Translations under genes and position numbers: made by a program
The notes under the pieces: generated by a model
What the model saw: only the letters and a program-made list of their open reading frames with translations
The model's database searches: none
Told to the model about the DNA's origin: nothing
NCBI GenBank assembly: GCA_013398295.1
Contig: VZSF01001203.1
Span: 70,492 to 134,491, forward strand
Direction: 5' to 3'
DNA: 64,000 nt
Source: Chionis minor
Taxonomy: Eukaryota > Chordata > Aves > Charadriiformes > Chionididae
Shown here: piece by piece, positions 37,507 to 50,311 of the stretch
How the letters are laid out: each line of letters begins with the position of its first letter
How positions within the stretch are numbered: position 1 is the stretch's first letter

Positions 37507-39410
37507 AGACGACCGAGAAATAATTCTGAGCATGACATGTTACAAACCAGTGTACATCAGATGCAGAAACAGGCCTACATTTCGTTTTCAGTGGTTACGT
37601 CTTGAAACAACCACTTTAGACAATACAGGATCTTTTTGTTAGATGGTTCACTTCTGTCCAGTGTTGGTTGATGTGATCATTTTATCTTCAAAGTGAAGTG
37701 AAGGCACCCTATTACAAGATGAACTGAGACATCAAGAGCCACGGAGAGAGAATAAAGGTTGAAATATGGATCTTACAGCACATAATTAGTAGGGGTGAAA
37801 GAATGTGATAGGGTCTGAAGTGCAAATAAATGATTATAACAAAGCTGTTCACATACATCCACTTGCTTTCTTCCCAGGCCTTGAAATTCCTCTCCCTCAA
37901 ATTTGAGCAGCCTGAGGGAAAAAAAATGGGAAATTTTTTTGCCTGGTACCCTACCATGACAAGCATTCTTTTTGTTAAATAATGTCATTCATGTATCACC
38001 TTAGTGACTGCAAGCTTTGCCTAGCTAATGTTCAGTAATTCCTGTAAGCACCTATAAGAGGAAACTGCCTATACTTGCCTACTCTGTGATTGCTTATCTG
38101 GACTTTGAGTATGGTCAAAATATGTCCCATGGGATTTTTTTCCCTGGCCGGAAGAAAGGAGGTATCTCATTTCCCTTGGGCTCCAGAGACAAATTTTGTG
38201 ATTGAAACACCATCATGTTTTCAAGCTGAGTAACCAACGCACATTTCTGTTTGTAAGAGATTTTACAACCATATCAGAGCTTGTGTAGATGTCCTACTTT
38301 TTCATTATATGCAAGATCATAGAAACTGTTTCTTTTGTAACTAGGGATTCCTTCTGCCTGATCACATGCCAAAGGTGGTTTGGGAGTTGGAAGAAGCATG
38401 GTAAACCTTGGTGGTGTCTTCATCTGTGTGTGGACTGAGAGGAGAAAGTGCAACCAGTCATGATCACAGTCCAGGTCCCTTGATTGTCCAGACCAGAGAC
38501 CTGGACAAAACATACCACCATTTGCCGGGTAAGCCTGTTTTGTTAGGGTTTCTTTTGGCTTTTCTGTTTACACATAGATTTGTATCTGGATGTTATTCAG
38601 ATATAACAGACTTAAATGGTCAAATAAATAAAAAATGCCAAGAGCCTTAAAGAATTTCTGCAGTCCAGACGAATATCTAAAAATAATTGTTTCTGCAGTT
38701 TTGTTTTTTACAAAAATGAAAAAATCATGAACAATCTGGAAACATGCTTTAAAACCAAGAATTAAACCTAGTTTCCCCTAGAAACTTCCTGAGAGATAAA
38801 AAAATCGAATATATTAAATTCCAGGAAATATGATGAAAGTGTAAATTGTCCAAGTGTTGACTGGAAAATAAAATCAACTATGTGAAGTTCTGAACTGAGG
38901 CACTGGTGTAACAAATGCATATTAAATTGTACAAGAATGAATTATTTTAATTTCTTTTCAGTTGCTTCCTTATCCAGGCACCCCAGCAAATGTTAGCTGA
39001 TGCTCTGTTTTACAGGCATTACTTGTATTGCTCCTGCATAAAAATCTTGGCTTATGAAGCTCAGCTATCACCCTAACGAAACATAAATCTTTTTAGTGGC
39101 CACAGGCTTTTCCACAGCACAATGGACTTCTCTATTTCTTGAATATTTGAGACCCTGGGACATATGAGACAGCTTCTTCCTACCTATATGCATGGCATAA
39201 GTGGAGTGTGATACAGACAGACTGGGCAGATGCTTTCTTAGAGGGCTGACCATTTGTTACCTGATGAAAGACAGCATCTGAATTTGAGCCTGCTACTTTA
39301 TTCTGTTGGTCCACCAGAATTAAAAACTGCAGATTAAGGGTAGCCAAAAGCTACTCTGTGGGAAACTCCCAAGAACTTGGAGCAACAAGAATTTAAGTCT
39401 TTTCATGCTC

Positions 39411-39524
39411 ATTATGAAACATTTAACATGAAGTCTTGTTTCAAAATCCATATTAAGAATAAAGACATCAGGAATCAGAGACAGAAATAGACACTCTGAT
39501 ATGAAGAAGAGAAATAATAGAGCT
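39411..39524 (+). repeat. Copy 1 of an unidentified dispersed repeat
   Basis: This segment aligns with 53211-53318. The first 70 bp align without gaps, with about 10 differences, and include the identical blocks TATTAAGAAT and GGAATCAGAG. The final part aligns with a small gap through AAGAGAAATAATAG. It is neither CR1 nor the ERVL LTR. The family is not recognised; it may be the end of an old LTR or DNA transposon. Confidence 0.7.
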
Positions 39525-40135
39525 GTTTGTTGGGAAATTTCCTTATTTCAATAACGTGTCATGTTCAGCACTTAAAAGCATCACGATTTGGAGGAAACTA
39601 AGTTTATTTTTGCATTACTGCTAAATAAATTCTACTTTGATTCTAAGTGGTATAAGTAGACAAGCAACTATTGTGATTACCTAGTGCATTAGTACACTTG
39701 CAATCTCGAAGAACCTGAGATTCACAGATAAGGCACGGCGCAAAGATGATGGACTTAAGAAGTAATGATCACATTTCTCACAGCAGAAATATGTTAGCAA
39801 AAATGGAACCAACTTTATAGAAGGAATGGGGTTTGTTCTGCCAGTGTTTGTGGTAGGTCAGCAAGGAAATTCTATACAATGCCGTTCTCCTTCCCAGTGT
39901 CTGGTAACTGTAAGTAGCTCAGATACGGTCTCAGATTGTGAGAATTTTTCTATTGTATATGTATATTCTATTCATTTCTGCGTTAGCTTCCACTGTTACA
40001 AGGTAGTAGCAGCCACCGACACATACCAGTAGGATTGGATGAGCCTTTAAGCCGGTGGGTGGCAAAACCTTTCATGTCACAAGAAATGCCATTTTCTGGC
40101 ATGCATGCCAGTTCTGACATATGTGCCACAAGTTT

Positions 40136-40412
40136 CACAGAATCACAGAATCACTGGGGTTGGAAGGGACCTCTGGAGATCATCTGGTCCAACCCCCCTG
40201 CTAGAGCAGGTCCACCTACAACAGGTTGCACAGGATGGCATCCAGGTGGGTTTTGAATGTCTCTGGAGTTGGGAGACTCCACCACCTCTCTGGGCACCAC
40301 TGGAAAAAGACTGGTCCCATCCTCCCAGCACCCTCCCTTTAAGTACTTACAAGCAGTCTTCTCTTCTCTAGACTAAAAAGACCCAAGTCCCTCAGCCTTT
40401 CCTCATAAGTTT
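40136..40412 (-). mobile_element. CR1 LINE 3' fragment
   Basis: A CR1 copy on the minus strand. Its 3' end at 40136 carries repeated ATTCTGTG-type octamers followed by the GGTTGGAAGGGACC block and a TCTGGTCCAACCCCCCTGC segment. That segment and the AGCAGGTCCACCTAC stretch differ from the copies at 8.8 and 60.4 kb, so it belongs to another CR1 subfamily. Similarity ends near 40412, after CTCAGCCTTTCCTCATAAG. An internal deletion appears after CTCTCTGGGCA, joining distant parts of the C-terminal coding region. Its coding capacity is lost. Confidence 0.92.
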
Positions 40413-43260
40413 GCCTTCCCTTTGCGATCTAAGAACTGTGACAGGTTTAAATTAGCTAGAACAGGACGGACCAGAATAAGGAAAGATTAATTTGTTGATG
40501 AATGAAGGTAAGGCTTGTGTATTAATTAGGATATTATACATACATTTATACAGATTGTTTCCCGCTTCTGTGATGTTTTCTATGTAATGCTAGTCAATGA
40601 TATTACTGTTTCAGAACCTTTCCTTCTACTGTTCAAAATCCAAATTTAAAAAAAATAAAAGGTGCTAAACTTTGTAGGTGGAGAGAAAATCTTGACAATG
40701 TGAGAGAAGAATACCCTAAAGGCATCATTATCATTGAGAAGATAATGCAAATTTAAAATGTTTTAATAAAAAGCTGTTGAGTATTAAATGTGTTTTTCAG
40801 TTGAGGGCCTCCTCGAAGTGTGTTTGACTCCTCAGGTTTGCCACTACTGCATACAATTGTTCTTACGCTGGTAACTCAATGCACAGCTACTATGAAATGG
40901 CTAAGGCCAGAATATAATTTGGTGTTGCAAAAGTGCCTGGACTGGCATGAGTTCCACTATCATCAAAACTATGAATCTGTCTTTCTCTATCTCGTGCAGT
41001 CATAATTGAAGCAACCTAAGGCATTGTTTTGCCTTGGTTTCTAGAAATCCCATGTATGCAAGAGGCTGTAATTGTAATCTGTGCTGTGTTGTAATCTGTG
41101 CTGAAAAACATGGCATAGAGAACAGACCCTGGGGAGTATCAGCACATGGCATATGGCTGGGAAAATGATCCTTTGTTTTCCCCTTAGGGCATAGGCATCC
41201 TTGGTCTAGTCTAAAAGTGAAAGTTTCTCTATTACGTGAGCCTTGCGTACCCTGGGAGAGAAAGGTGCCAAGCCCATACTCCAGTCTATAGGTTGATTCC
41301 TCCAAACAGCAGCCTGGCTCTGCAATGTTCAAGCCAGCAGAGCCACAGCAGGGCACCACCACCCCATCAAGCACTAAAGGTCTCTTGAGTTCCTCTAGGA
41401 GGCTACTTGCATGCACTGGTCATGCCTCTGCCACCTGGTAAAATAGCACTCTTGTCGATAAAGAAACAATTGAAATTTTGCATTGTTTTTCTGGTTTTCC
41501 CAGTCTCTTCAGCAGTTAGAACAGGTGAGCAAAAGGCCCTCACGGGAGGAGGCAAATGGATTAGAAAGGTAGGCCTAAGTGAGAAGGAGGAAAAGGGAAG
41601 GGAGAGCAAAGGCTGGATAGGTAAATATAGTCACATGAATTTTCTAATTGCCAGATTATTTGAGAGAAAACAGTGCTTTTGTCCTACCCTGAAACCCTGC
41701 CAATGGAAGTTTTCCATACAAAATCAATGTTCTCTCTCATTTCATATCTTATTATCAATGAGGCTTTAAGCCAAGGTCCATAAACCTAAAACTGCCTTAA
41801 ACCAACAGGTTTTCCATGTATCCCCAAGAATTGATATTTTTCTCCTTGTTTCCATCTCTATTTCTGCATTCTACTGTGCCTCTATGGGGGAGATGGGAGA
41901 GGAGGGGAGGCAGGACCTGTGTGACTGATGGACTCAGTTACTGAAAGCCTGCTGTCAAAGGTTTTCACAGGTCTAAAGAGCTGATATGTAAACCGTGTTA
42001 CATTTGATTTAGGTGAATGCAGCAACAGAAAGCATGACAACCAGAGGTGGGCTTGCAGCACCTGCAGACATTCTTCAGCTTGCTTTCATTCAGCTCTTAC
42101 GCTAAATCAGTGACAACCTGGAATCACACAGACTTCAACCTGGAGTAACTACACAAGGAAGGGTCCGGGATACTGAGTGGATTTGTACAGACTACACCAA
42201 TGCACAGGTTATCTTGAGGTAAAGCTGTCACAACTAGGATGCACTCTGTCTGTCTGAAGTACAGTGGATTTCAGGGTCTTCTGTGAGTTTTTACCTTTTC
42301 TGTAAGACCATTAAATTTAGTTTGCTCAAGCGCTACTAGTAATGGGTATAAAGAAGACTCACAGTTAGTACCTTATATATACAGTTCCTGACTGCTGTAC
42401 CCACAAGTATGATCCCATATGCCATCCCATATCCCACAGCTCAGTGTACAGCCTATGTAGTTAAGAGCTTTTTTTTTTCAAATAATAAATATTTAACACA
42501 GTCCACGGAGCTCTGTTCAAAATGTATCCTGATAAATGGCAGTTTGAGAAGCAGAAAAGCCAATTTTCTAAGATCTAATCTTTACATGAAGTGTCTGAAA
42601 ATAGATCTTGTCCAGAGCATTTACCACCTTACTCACCTCGCTGCCTGTGTGAAGTCATAACAAAATATAAAATTTGGCCAAAAACATGGGTATTTTATCA
42701 TGTGTACATCAGAGACTGTGGTGCCCACATAATCATAAGCAGCTTGGGTGGACAAAGGAAAAATTAAATGTGTGAATGGATTTCTAGAGACAAGGAGATT
42801 TTTCTTTCTTTCTCTCTGTGGATGCTGGAAAAGTACTATTTCTTAAAACCCCTTTATTTCTGCAACACTGAAACTTTACTTGAGGAAAAAGCATGCAAAA
42901 ATCTGACAGCAAAGAAATGAATCAGTGAGTCTGCTTCAACACATGTCTTCTCATTTATTGTCTCTAAACATGCTCTTTTCTTGCAGAAGAATTTTTTCAG
43001 GAGAGATTTATCTGCAAACATGGCCCAGATACATGAATTATGTGATTAAAACTACTGATAGTTTTGTTTGTGACTTGTCTGCGATTCTGTGGAATGTAGG
43101 TATTTTACTGAATAAGGCTAATTGTTACGTTTAGGTGCCAGTTCTCTGCAGTGCAATGCAAAGCTTTTCAATAGCAAACTGTAACTGAGCTGTCAGATGA
43201 TAATAAAAACATTAAAGTACATTGAAAAGTGGGGAGGAAAAGTCTTTCCTTTCTCACTTG
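40413..43260. other. Unique non-coding DNA
   Basis: No gene or known repeat is recognised. It contains a CTCF-like word at 41.43 kb and a 17-bp period partial duplication at 41073-41103. The frame of 138 codons on the minus strand at 41000-41416 has no recognisable domain. Confidence 0.55.
41428..41441 (-). promoter_or_regulatory. CTCF-like motif
   Basis: On the minus strand the sequence reads TTACCAGGTGGCAG, matching 12 of 14 positions of the CTCF core CCASYAGRKGGCRS including all of the central block. It is opposite in orientation to the matches at 19607 and 32803. Confidence 0.35.
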
Positions 43261-43289
43261 ACATGCTGTGAAACGCGGCTCTGGAAGTC

Positions 43290-43790
43290 ATTCAGGTTTG
43301 AGCATTCATGCATGCACACTGAGCTCAAGAGCCACAATTAATTCCCATTTCCACCTCCCCCACAGCCTGGGCTGTCCACCGTGTTCGACGTTAGTTGGTA
43401 GCCTCAAGGTTGCCCGGTGCCCCCAGGCCGTGGCCGCGGCTGCCTGGCAGGTTGCTTGACTTACTCCGCAGCCCTGTCTGACATGGCGGGTGTGGAGAAG
43501 GGGAAAGGAGCTCCAGTGCTGGGCTGGAGCTGGCAGCTCTGAGACGTTGCTTAGCCCTGCGTTCAAAGGACACCATCAGTTAAGAGTGTCCTGCTCTGCA
43601 AAAATGGCACCCAGCCCACAGGCCCTAATGACGACCATAAATGCAGGATGAAGCTGATTGAAAGGCCTTAATGAGTGATCTGTGCCTAGCTCTGGTTAAA
43701 TCTTGTTTCACAGCAACTCTGAATGATCTATTTTATCTTTATTTGTTGCAGCCTGTTGCTGTCTCCAGTCAAATGAGGAAATATGCCTGA
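43290..43790. promoter_or_regulatory. CpG-containing patch and candidate conserved element
   Basis: The left part (about 43.37-43.50 kb) is locally GC-rich with several CpGs, unusual in this AT-rich window, though too short for a classical CpG island. The right part (about 43.61-43.78 kb) has the mixed composition and homeodomain-like words (CCTTAATGAG, TGATTGAAAG) typical of vertebrate conserved non-coding elements. The open frames across it on both strands have no domain. Regulatory function is an inference. Confidence 0.2.
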
Positions 43791-45640
43791 GACACCCTGT
43801 GTTTTCTGACCCACAACTGTGCTGTCCTACTCATCAGAAAGAAGGAGCTCAGCATCTGGTTCTCACACTCTGACTACTGAGATTTTTGGGAACCCATAAA
43901 TATATTGAAGCACATGAATACAATCCATACGATGTTAAAGATGATACAACTATGGCAAACATTTTAAATCAGTTCAGGGACATAAAGTCCACATTTTAAC
44001 CCTAGCAATTTTAAGGAGTTTATGTTGACTTCAGATCATAACTTCTTTCAGGAAAAAAAAGATCTCCATTTCCTATGATAGCAGAGGTTTTCTTAGGAAG
44101 CAAACTATCAAGCAGAGAAGTGTGTGATTTGCAAAGAAGAAATAAGTAACTTTATTTCCACTCTGAGCTGAGGAAGGTGTTCAGAGTTACACTATGCAGG
44201 CTCAGAGTCAAAGGCCCAAAGACAGAGCTGAAGCTAATGTAGTTGTACCCATACCCTACACTGTTGAATTTGACCTTCAAACTACGTACAGAAATATCCA
44301 TAAAAAATGCCCCACAAATAAACCCCTAGCTTTGTGGAAGACTGAAAACTGCCTGATCATGGTAATTACAGACCACACAGCTTGTCCTCATTCCCATTCA
44401 AAACAGAGATTTATTAACAAAGTGATCATGTTTCAATAAAGACAGAAAGAAATCCACTTCATGTTTTATGTCCTTCTTGGTTTTTATGGGCAAAGGTCCT
44501 GTCGGGGAGGAGTTTTTCATCCGAAAAAATAAAGCTGATGCAAGATAATTTGTCCTTCAGACAGACATCCTCCTTCAGTCCTCTCTTAGAAACTTATCTG
44601 AGTTGCTGAGGAGACAAACACTTTGGTTTGCCATAGGTCACACATACAAACTAGCAATCTCATCCCCAGTTGCTTGAAGTTAATAGGATTTCTTCTTCAC
44701 TGGATGTTTGCTCAGGCCATGTTATAGAAGACACTGAGTCTCCATGAGGGAAAGTTATTTCAGACTGGGGGAACTTGGCTGGCCTTGCTGTTTCTCATTC
44801 TGAGAATCAAGGACATCATCCTGTGACGAGGCAGGCATCCCTCACTCCCAAGCATGTAGTGACAGTGCAGCTTAATAATACATGAATTCCACTTGAGTGA
44901 ATCAGAGTAACTTCACTCAGGTCAATGAATGTGCATGAGGAGATGGATTTCTGTATTTTTCTTCATATGCTTTGATTAGCAATAAAAGTATCTGAGATGA
45001 GATTCACCTAATATGACTTTGTCCATCTGCAAGTTAAAGCCTCTGTGGTAGTAATGAGCTCACAGAATAGGATATGTAAGTGCCTGAAAGAGGTTAATAC
45101 GTCCAAGTTCCTCTTACAGGTACAGGACATCTAGTTGTTACCATCAGTGCAACCTAGAGAGTGATTCAGCTGAGTAGTCACCACTTCAGGATGAATTTAT
45201 ATGTTCCCAAGGCTTCAGTGCCTGTATTGATGAGATTGTCCTTGATTACGATGAGCACTTAGCCTCCTGGCACACATAGGCAATGATATATAGGCTCCAA
45301 AGTACAGGTGTTTTGGCCCATGAGCTGGTCCCATTTGTCATCTTAGCTAGTCTTCTTGGCTTTTGCGCTACTAAATAAAGATAGAGAAGGTCCTCTTGGG
45401 GTTAACTCATTTTTTCTTAAAACCAGAGGTACCTCTATTGGCTATAAAGGAAACATGAGCATGGCTTAGCCTTGACACCAGATTTTTGAAAAGCTGTTAG
45501 GTGAAATGAATCCCTAATGCCAAACATTGACAGAAGTTTCGAAAATTGGATGCTTGGGGGCAGGTAGAACTCAGAAAATGATGTCCTAATGACAACAGTC
45601 CAGTAAATCCATGGGACTGCTCAGTTCCCAGCACAATTTC
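43791..45640. other. Unique non-coding DNA
   Basis: No gene is recognised. A segment at about 44885-44935 (GAATCAGAGTAACTTCACTC and neighbours) resembles a widespread old amniote interspersed repeat, but the match is short. Confidence 0.5.
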
Positions 45641-45665
45641 CACTGCCAGCTGTCAGCTTGCCTGC

Positions 45666-46089
45666 TTGCATGAAGCCAAGTTCACTGCAGCTCTGTTCCC
45701 TCCCGCCAGCGAAGCCACAGGGCAATACAGAATGCTTTGGCGCGGGTCAGGCTGGTGCGCAGGACAGCTGCCGCATTGCCCCACACCACAGCCTAGAGAG
45801 GTACTTCTAAGATTTTCTCACTTTGGAAGAGCCTGGTCTCCACCGCCTCCCACTCATACCCTGCCAGCCGTCTCCTTCCACGCTGCTTTGAGTGTTGTGT
45901 GGGCGGCCAAATACAGCGCACACCAGCAGGGATCAGCCAGGCAGAGCTGGCCACTCTTGGCATCCAGAAGCCCGGTTACTGGCACACTTTTTTTGTTACC
46001 GATTTGTCAATCTGTTTTCTCTCTCTTGGAGTCTGTGGTGTTTATCCGGACTTTATAATGTAAGACAGAAAAAAAAAAAAAAAAAAAAA
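45666..46089 (+). other. GC-richer segment ending in a poly(A) run
   Basis: A GC-richer segment with scattered CpGs (about 45.69-45.99 kb) is followed, after an AT-richer 80 bp, by 21 consecutive A residues (46069-46089). A 130-codon open frame covers 45666-46058, with no recognisable domain. The layout resembles a retrocopy with an A-tail, but no AATAAA signal sits at the right distance, no flanking target duplication was found and the protein is not recognised. The A-run alone is certain. Confidence 0.2.
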
Positions 46090-47929
46090 GACACTTTAGG
46101 CTAAGTTTGGACAAAGTTACATGTGACCTACAAGCAATAAAGGCAAGAAATAACTTCTGCGTTATATTTGACCTCATCAGTAACTAATGTATCAAAGATT
46201 TTATGGGACTATATAAACAACATGGTAATATTTCTGATAGCAAAGAATTGTCTGGGATTTTAAAGACCACTAGTACAGAAATATCCAGTAGGTGAACGTT
46301 AGGAATGTGTGTTATGCTTGCTCTCAAAATCATTTTGAGCATGGTTAAAAAAAGTAAGTAACTTCGAGAGCAAGTACAAAAGCCAGTCCTGATATTCATC
46401 TGCTAGACACCCCTGTCATGCCAGCGCCATTAAAAACCGTAGTGCTCAAACATGCTCTGACAGAGTTGTGAGGCTGCAGTGACAGGAGAGAACAGGATTT
46501 TGGCTTTCTAAATTTTACACATCTTGGAGAGGTTCTCAGTCTCTCTTAAATAAAGATTTACTCATTTCCTTTGATAACTGATACCAAAGGATATCGGATA
46601 ACAAATATCAAATAAAAACTTGCCTTTTCATAGCATAATGGGACATTACTTTCCATAGCTGCGTGTGAAAAGGCTGTTACATCAGTGACAATGAAAAATA
46701 AGGACTAAGGAATTAAGACATTCAAATGTCTTTTTAAATGGCTTGAGGAATGGTTCATCTGTTTAAAACCTATGTTTTTCTCATGAAATGTACAAGTTCT
46801 TCTTTTTATCTTCTGACTCATCCATAACTTTCGCAGGTTATCCATAGTCATTTTGTATGGATCTTGTCAGAGGCAGCTTTGTTGAATGTTAATAATAGGA
46901 CAACTTAAAATAAGAGGTGAGATTCACCCTCTTCCCACTCTGTGCAGACAGGTTTTACTTGGATGCTTCTGCCTTTTTTGCACTTTTACTTTCATGCCTT
47001 CTTCCCATAGCTAATAGTGACAACAGGAGGACAACTGTAGGCTGGGGTCCCTCAGAGAAGCCCTGTGAGCCAGAGCTTGGGGATAAGGGACTCCTAATGC
47101 CTTGTTTGTGGAAATTATTTTACATTTTCTGACATCTGTGGAGCCTGAACTGTCCCTTTGGGGCATCATTTCTTATACCAAAGAACAGAGTTAGCTAAAG
47201 GTTTAAGACCTTGTGACCAGCAGGAGGGATGGCGGTTACCACACGTTACAATGGACGTCGTACTCCAACACACCAATACATACCATGACACACAAAAGGA
47301 CAAACAAATTCTGAAATGAACTGCTTTCAAAATGCCGGTTTGCAGGAGTCCAGCTGAGTGGTAAAGAGTTTGTCTCTTTCCCCAGAATGGGCTTAGTTTT
47401 ATGGTTCTGCACTCTCTGACTCTCTGGGTGGAGGATACGTGTCCACATTTACCAGTATTTCTTCTGCCCTTCATGTGATTTGCCATTTCTGCTTCTGTCC
47501 CGGTAATAAGAATTAAAAGTCCCATGGAACTGGCTTTTGTGGTGTGTAGTTAGGCCACCCTGTGCCTGAATCTAGCCTTCCTGCCTAGCCTGAATCTCCC
47601 CTTCTCTCCTGGTACTTCCAAGAGCACAAGTATGATCCAACCCATCCTACCCTAGACTACAGAAAAGCCTGTGAAATACTAATTGGGGTTGAATTCTAGT
47701 AGGATACACTTCTGATGTGGATGAATGCCATCGTGCTGCTGTGTGAAAAGTGCTCTTCAAGGACTTGCCAGGAATCAGCCTTTTATTGCCAAGTTTTCGT
47801 TTACTCTTTTCAGGAGCAAGGTGCATAAATGCTACTACCCTTCACTAGGCAACTGGCAGCTCAGCTGTTAGGAGCAGGAACATTTCAGTGAAAGCTTGTA
47901 TTTTTCTTCAGCTCTTTTAAATGGGATGA

Positions 47930-48190
47930 AGGCCTGGAGCACAGGGAAAAGCAGCTTCCTATTGATGATGATAACGATAAGCCATTATTGCTGATGAGCT
48001 CAGTGTGGAGCTGGAGCGAAAGGGCCTGGCTGCTCATCAGGCTGAAGGTGCAAGGCATTAAAAGGGATTAAACCAGCACAGCCTGTGCCAGCCTAATCCA
48101 CTTGGCACCAATGAGCTGTAGGGAGGCCTGGATTCTTTGTGCTTACGGCAATTATAAGGAGGCTTAAAAGAAAAGAAGTAGTCAGTTTAG
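47930..48190. promoter_or_regulatory. Candidate conserved enhancer with nested dyad
   Basis: The sequence combines CCATTATTG, GGGATTA, CCTAATCC, GCAATTATAA and repeated GAGCTC/GAGCTG-type words. A pair of OTX/PITX-type sites, GGATTA (48065-48070) and TAATCC (48094-48099), is inverted around a central GCACAGcCTGTGC palindrome (48076-48088). All share one exact centre, position 48082. No frame of note is present. The motif density suggests an enhancer, but only cross-species conservation or chromatin data could show it. Confidence 0.3.
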
Positions 48191-49490
48191 TTGCTATGCA
48201 GGCTTTTGCTGGTAATTGACTTTCGTGAGCCTTCCTTCTCCCCCTCCCTTCACTTTTTTGTAATCATTGATTAGAAACTGTGCTCCACTCCGCTTTAATG
48301 CCTGCAAAACATGGGAAGCCTTTATTTCACAGTGAAAAATCAGAGCTTTAGGGCAGTGCAAGGGCTTGTGAGTATGCTGCGTATGGTAAGAGCGCTGCTG
48401 CAGCACTACCCTTGCTCTGATTCTGCTAAGGCAGGTCCAGCTTCATTAGGCAATTGAAACACTCCATGAAATTATCTGAGGCTGGATCCCCACACCCTTT
48501 TTCAGTATCTAGAATGTGGAATACTATAATCTCAGGAAGGCAGCTTTCAGTGCTGGCAGATGTCCTATAAGGAGGAGGGAAAGAAAATTGTGTGTTCTAC
48601 AGTGAATTTGTTACTGATGGAGACAATTTCAGTTCTGAATGTGGCTGATCCACTTCAGATGACTCCTGATCCCAGTCACATGCGGGAGATAATAATGAAA
48701 GGCTGCTTGTGTCTAAAAGAAAAAAGAAAACATTATTCTATATAATCTATGGCTAGAGACAAAAGGTCAGAGGAGGAGCCTAACTTTAGGTCTTCTTACT
48801 TATCTGGGGAAGAGCTATCCCTGTCCATTGACTGAAACAAGTGCAGAGAGTTTACATTGAAACCACCAGTAAGGATACACCCAGCAGTGTCTTCAGGGAG
48901 AAATGTAAAAGCAGATTGTTTTTCATCTGCAATCAGCAGTGAAAAAATATGCAGTGGTCTGTCTATTGAACAGCAATTGTCTGCAAACAAAAGGATTTTT
49001 TTCTTTTTTTTTTTTTTTGAGCACTGGATATTTGGTTGTCATTTTTTTTCTTTATTACTTCAATGCATAAAACCACAGGGTGATGTAGTTCAGACTGACC
49101 CCAGCACATGCGATGTGTGTTATTCCCTTAATTAAGCTACTGCAAAGAAGTGAAATTGGAGTGCTAGTAGGGATGGGCCTGGAGTAGTGCAGTGTTGACT
49201 AAATGGTAATTTTTAGGGATTAATGTAACAGTGGTACTGAAGATCTTCCCTCTTTTCACTTTTACTTCTGATCTTTTCTGTCTGAACAGAGTTTTCTGAT
49301 TAAGTTTTTGAAGGGTGTAACACAAATCCAGTACATTACTCCTTTGGAACAAGAAACCTGTTTAAATAAAGCACGGGATATAATTGTATGCTGAAGAGAA
49401 AAAGAGAAAGGCAACATAAAAAAAACCACTAAAGGAAAAACCCATAGGCAGGAGTTTTTTTAGAGGCAAAGCTATTTGTAAGGCTTTCAT
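48191..49490. other. Unique non-coding DNA
   Basis: No gene is recognised. It includes a T-run at about 48997-49018. Frames are short and overlap on both strands. Confidence 0.55.
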
Positions 49491-49499
49491 TTTTCTTTG

Positions 49500-49940
49500 C
49501 TTTTTGGAGTAACCACTGTGGATGTGAAGATAAGAGATCGTTAGACCTACATCAGTATGTGGCGTAAGGGCTGCTCTTCTGTAGCACATCAAGCATGCAA
49601 TAACCCAACCGAAATTCCCACAGAGGTTAAACAATAGCCTCCTGTTTGTAGCTGCCTCCGGTTCATTTAGTAGAAAATGTATAACCCAAGTTTTATCAGA
49701 TTCAGCTATAAAGACGAGGTGCTCAATATTTCCTGTGCTAAGTGGAGTTCTTTGATCCATTATCCTGCTAATTACCAACGGGGTTGACCTCTTCCTGGAT
49801 TTAACTGCTCTTGCCCATTTTTTTCTGGCTCCCTGTATTTGCTTAATTAGACACAGCCATGAATGCTCCCACAGTTCAAGCCATCTTGAAGCACTTTGGC
49901 TTGTTTGTGTGGATCCTGCACCCTCTGAGTAGAGACTCAG
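49500..49940. promoter_or_regulatory. Candidate conserved non-coding element
   Basis: The patch contains a TCF/LEF-type CTTTGATC (49750-49757), the homeodomain words TAATTA (49769-49774) and TTAATTAG (49843-49850), and further AT-rich homeobox-like cores in otherwise mixed sequence. A 138-codon minus-strand frame (49362-49778) overlaps it but shows no domain. The composition resembles developmental enhancers; this is an inference from motif content only. Confidence 0.22.
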
Positions 49941-50311
49941 ACTTGCTCAAGGACTAGATTCAAAGGCATGGGGAGTCAAGGGGAGACTTTAAGTCAAATG
50001 GTCAGACCCTACCACAGTAAACAAAACCCAGCATGAGTCCACAGAAAGTAAATGAAGCCAGGGCAATTGTACAAGCAGAGAATTTGGCCCAAAAGTTTAC
50101 CTTCTAATCTTCAATTCATAGTCTGCAATGGACGTAAGAAAGACTAAACCCAGTCCTGGGCGAGCACTGTGTACACGACACGCTACGGACAAACGTGTTT
50201 CACTGTCTTTGAAAATATTTCCTTGTCTTTGCACGATATCTGTGTGAAACTTTGTGAGAGCACTTATTTTTCAGAATATTTATTGCTGCTTTTTAATTAT
50301 TTGTAGTTTTG

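Larger units (their letters stand above)
36743..40135. other. Unique AT-rich non-coding DNA
   Basis: No gene is recognised. It includes an A/C-rich low-complexity tract at 37.43-37.51 kb and one copy of a dispersed repeat at 39.41-39.52 kb, each listed separately. Confidence 0.6.

Noticed and set aside
37314..37605. Aromatic-rich minus-strand and basic plus-strand frames
   Set aside because: They are products of the A/C-rich low-complexity tract, not membrane or nuclear proteins.
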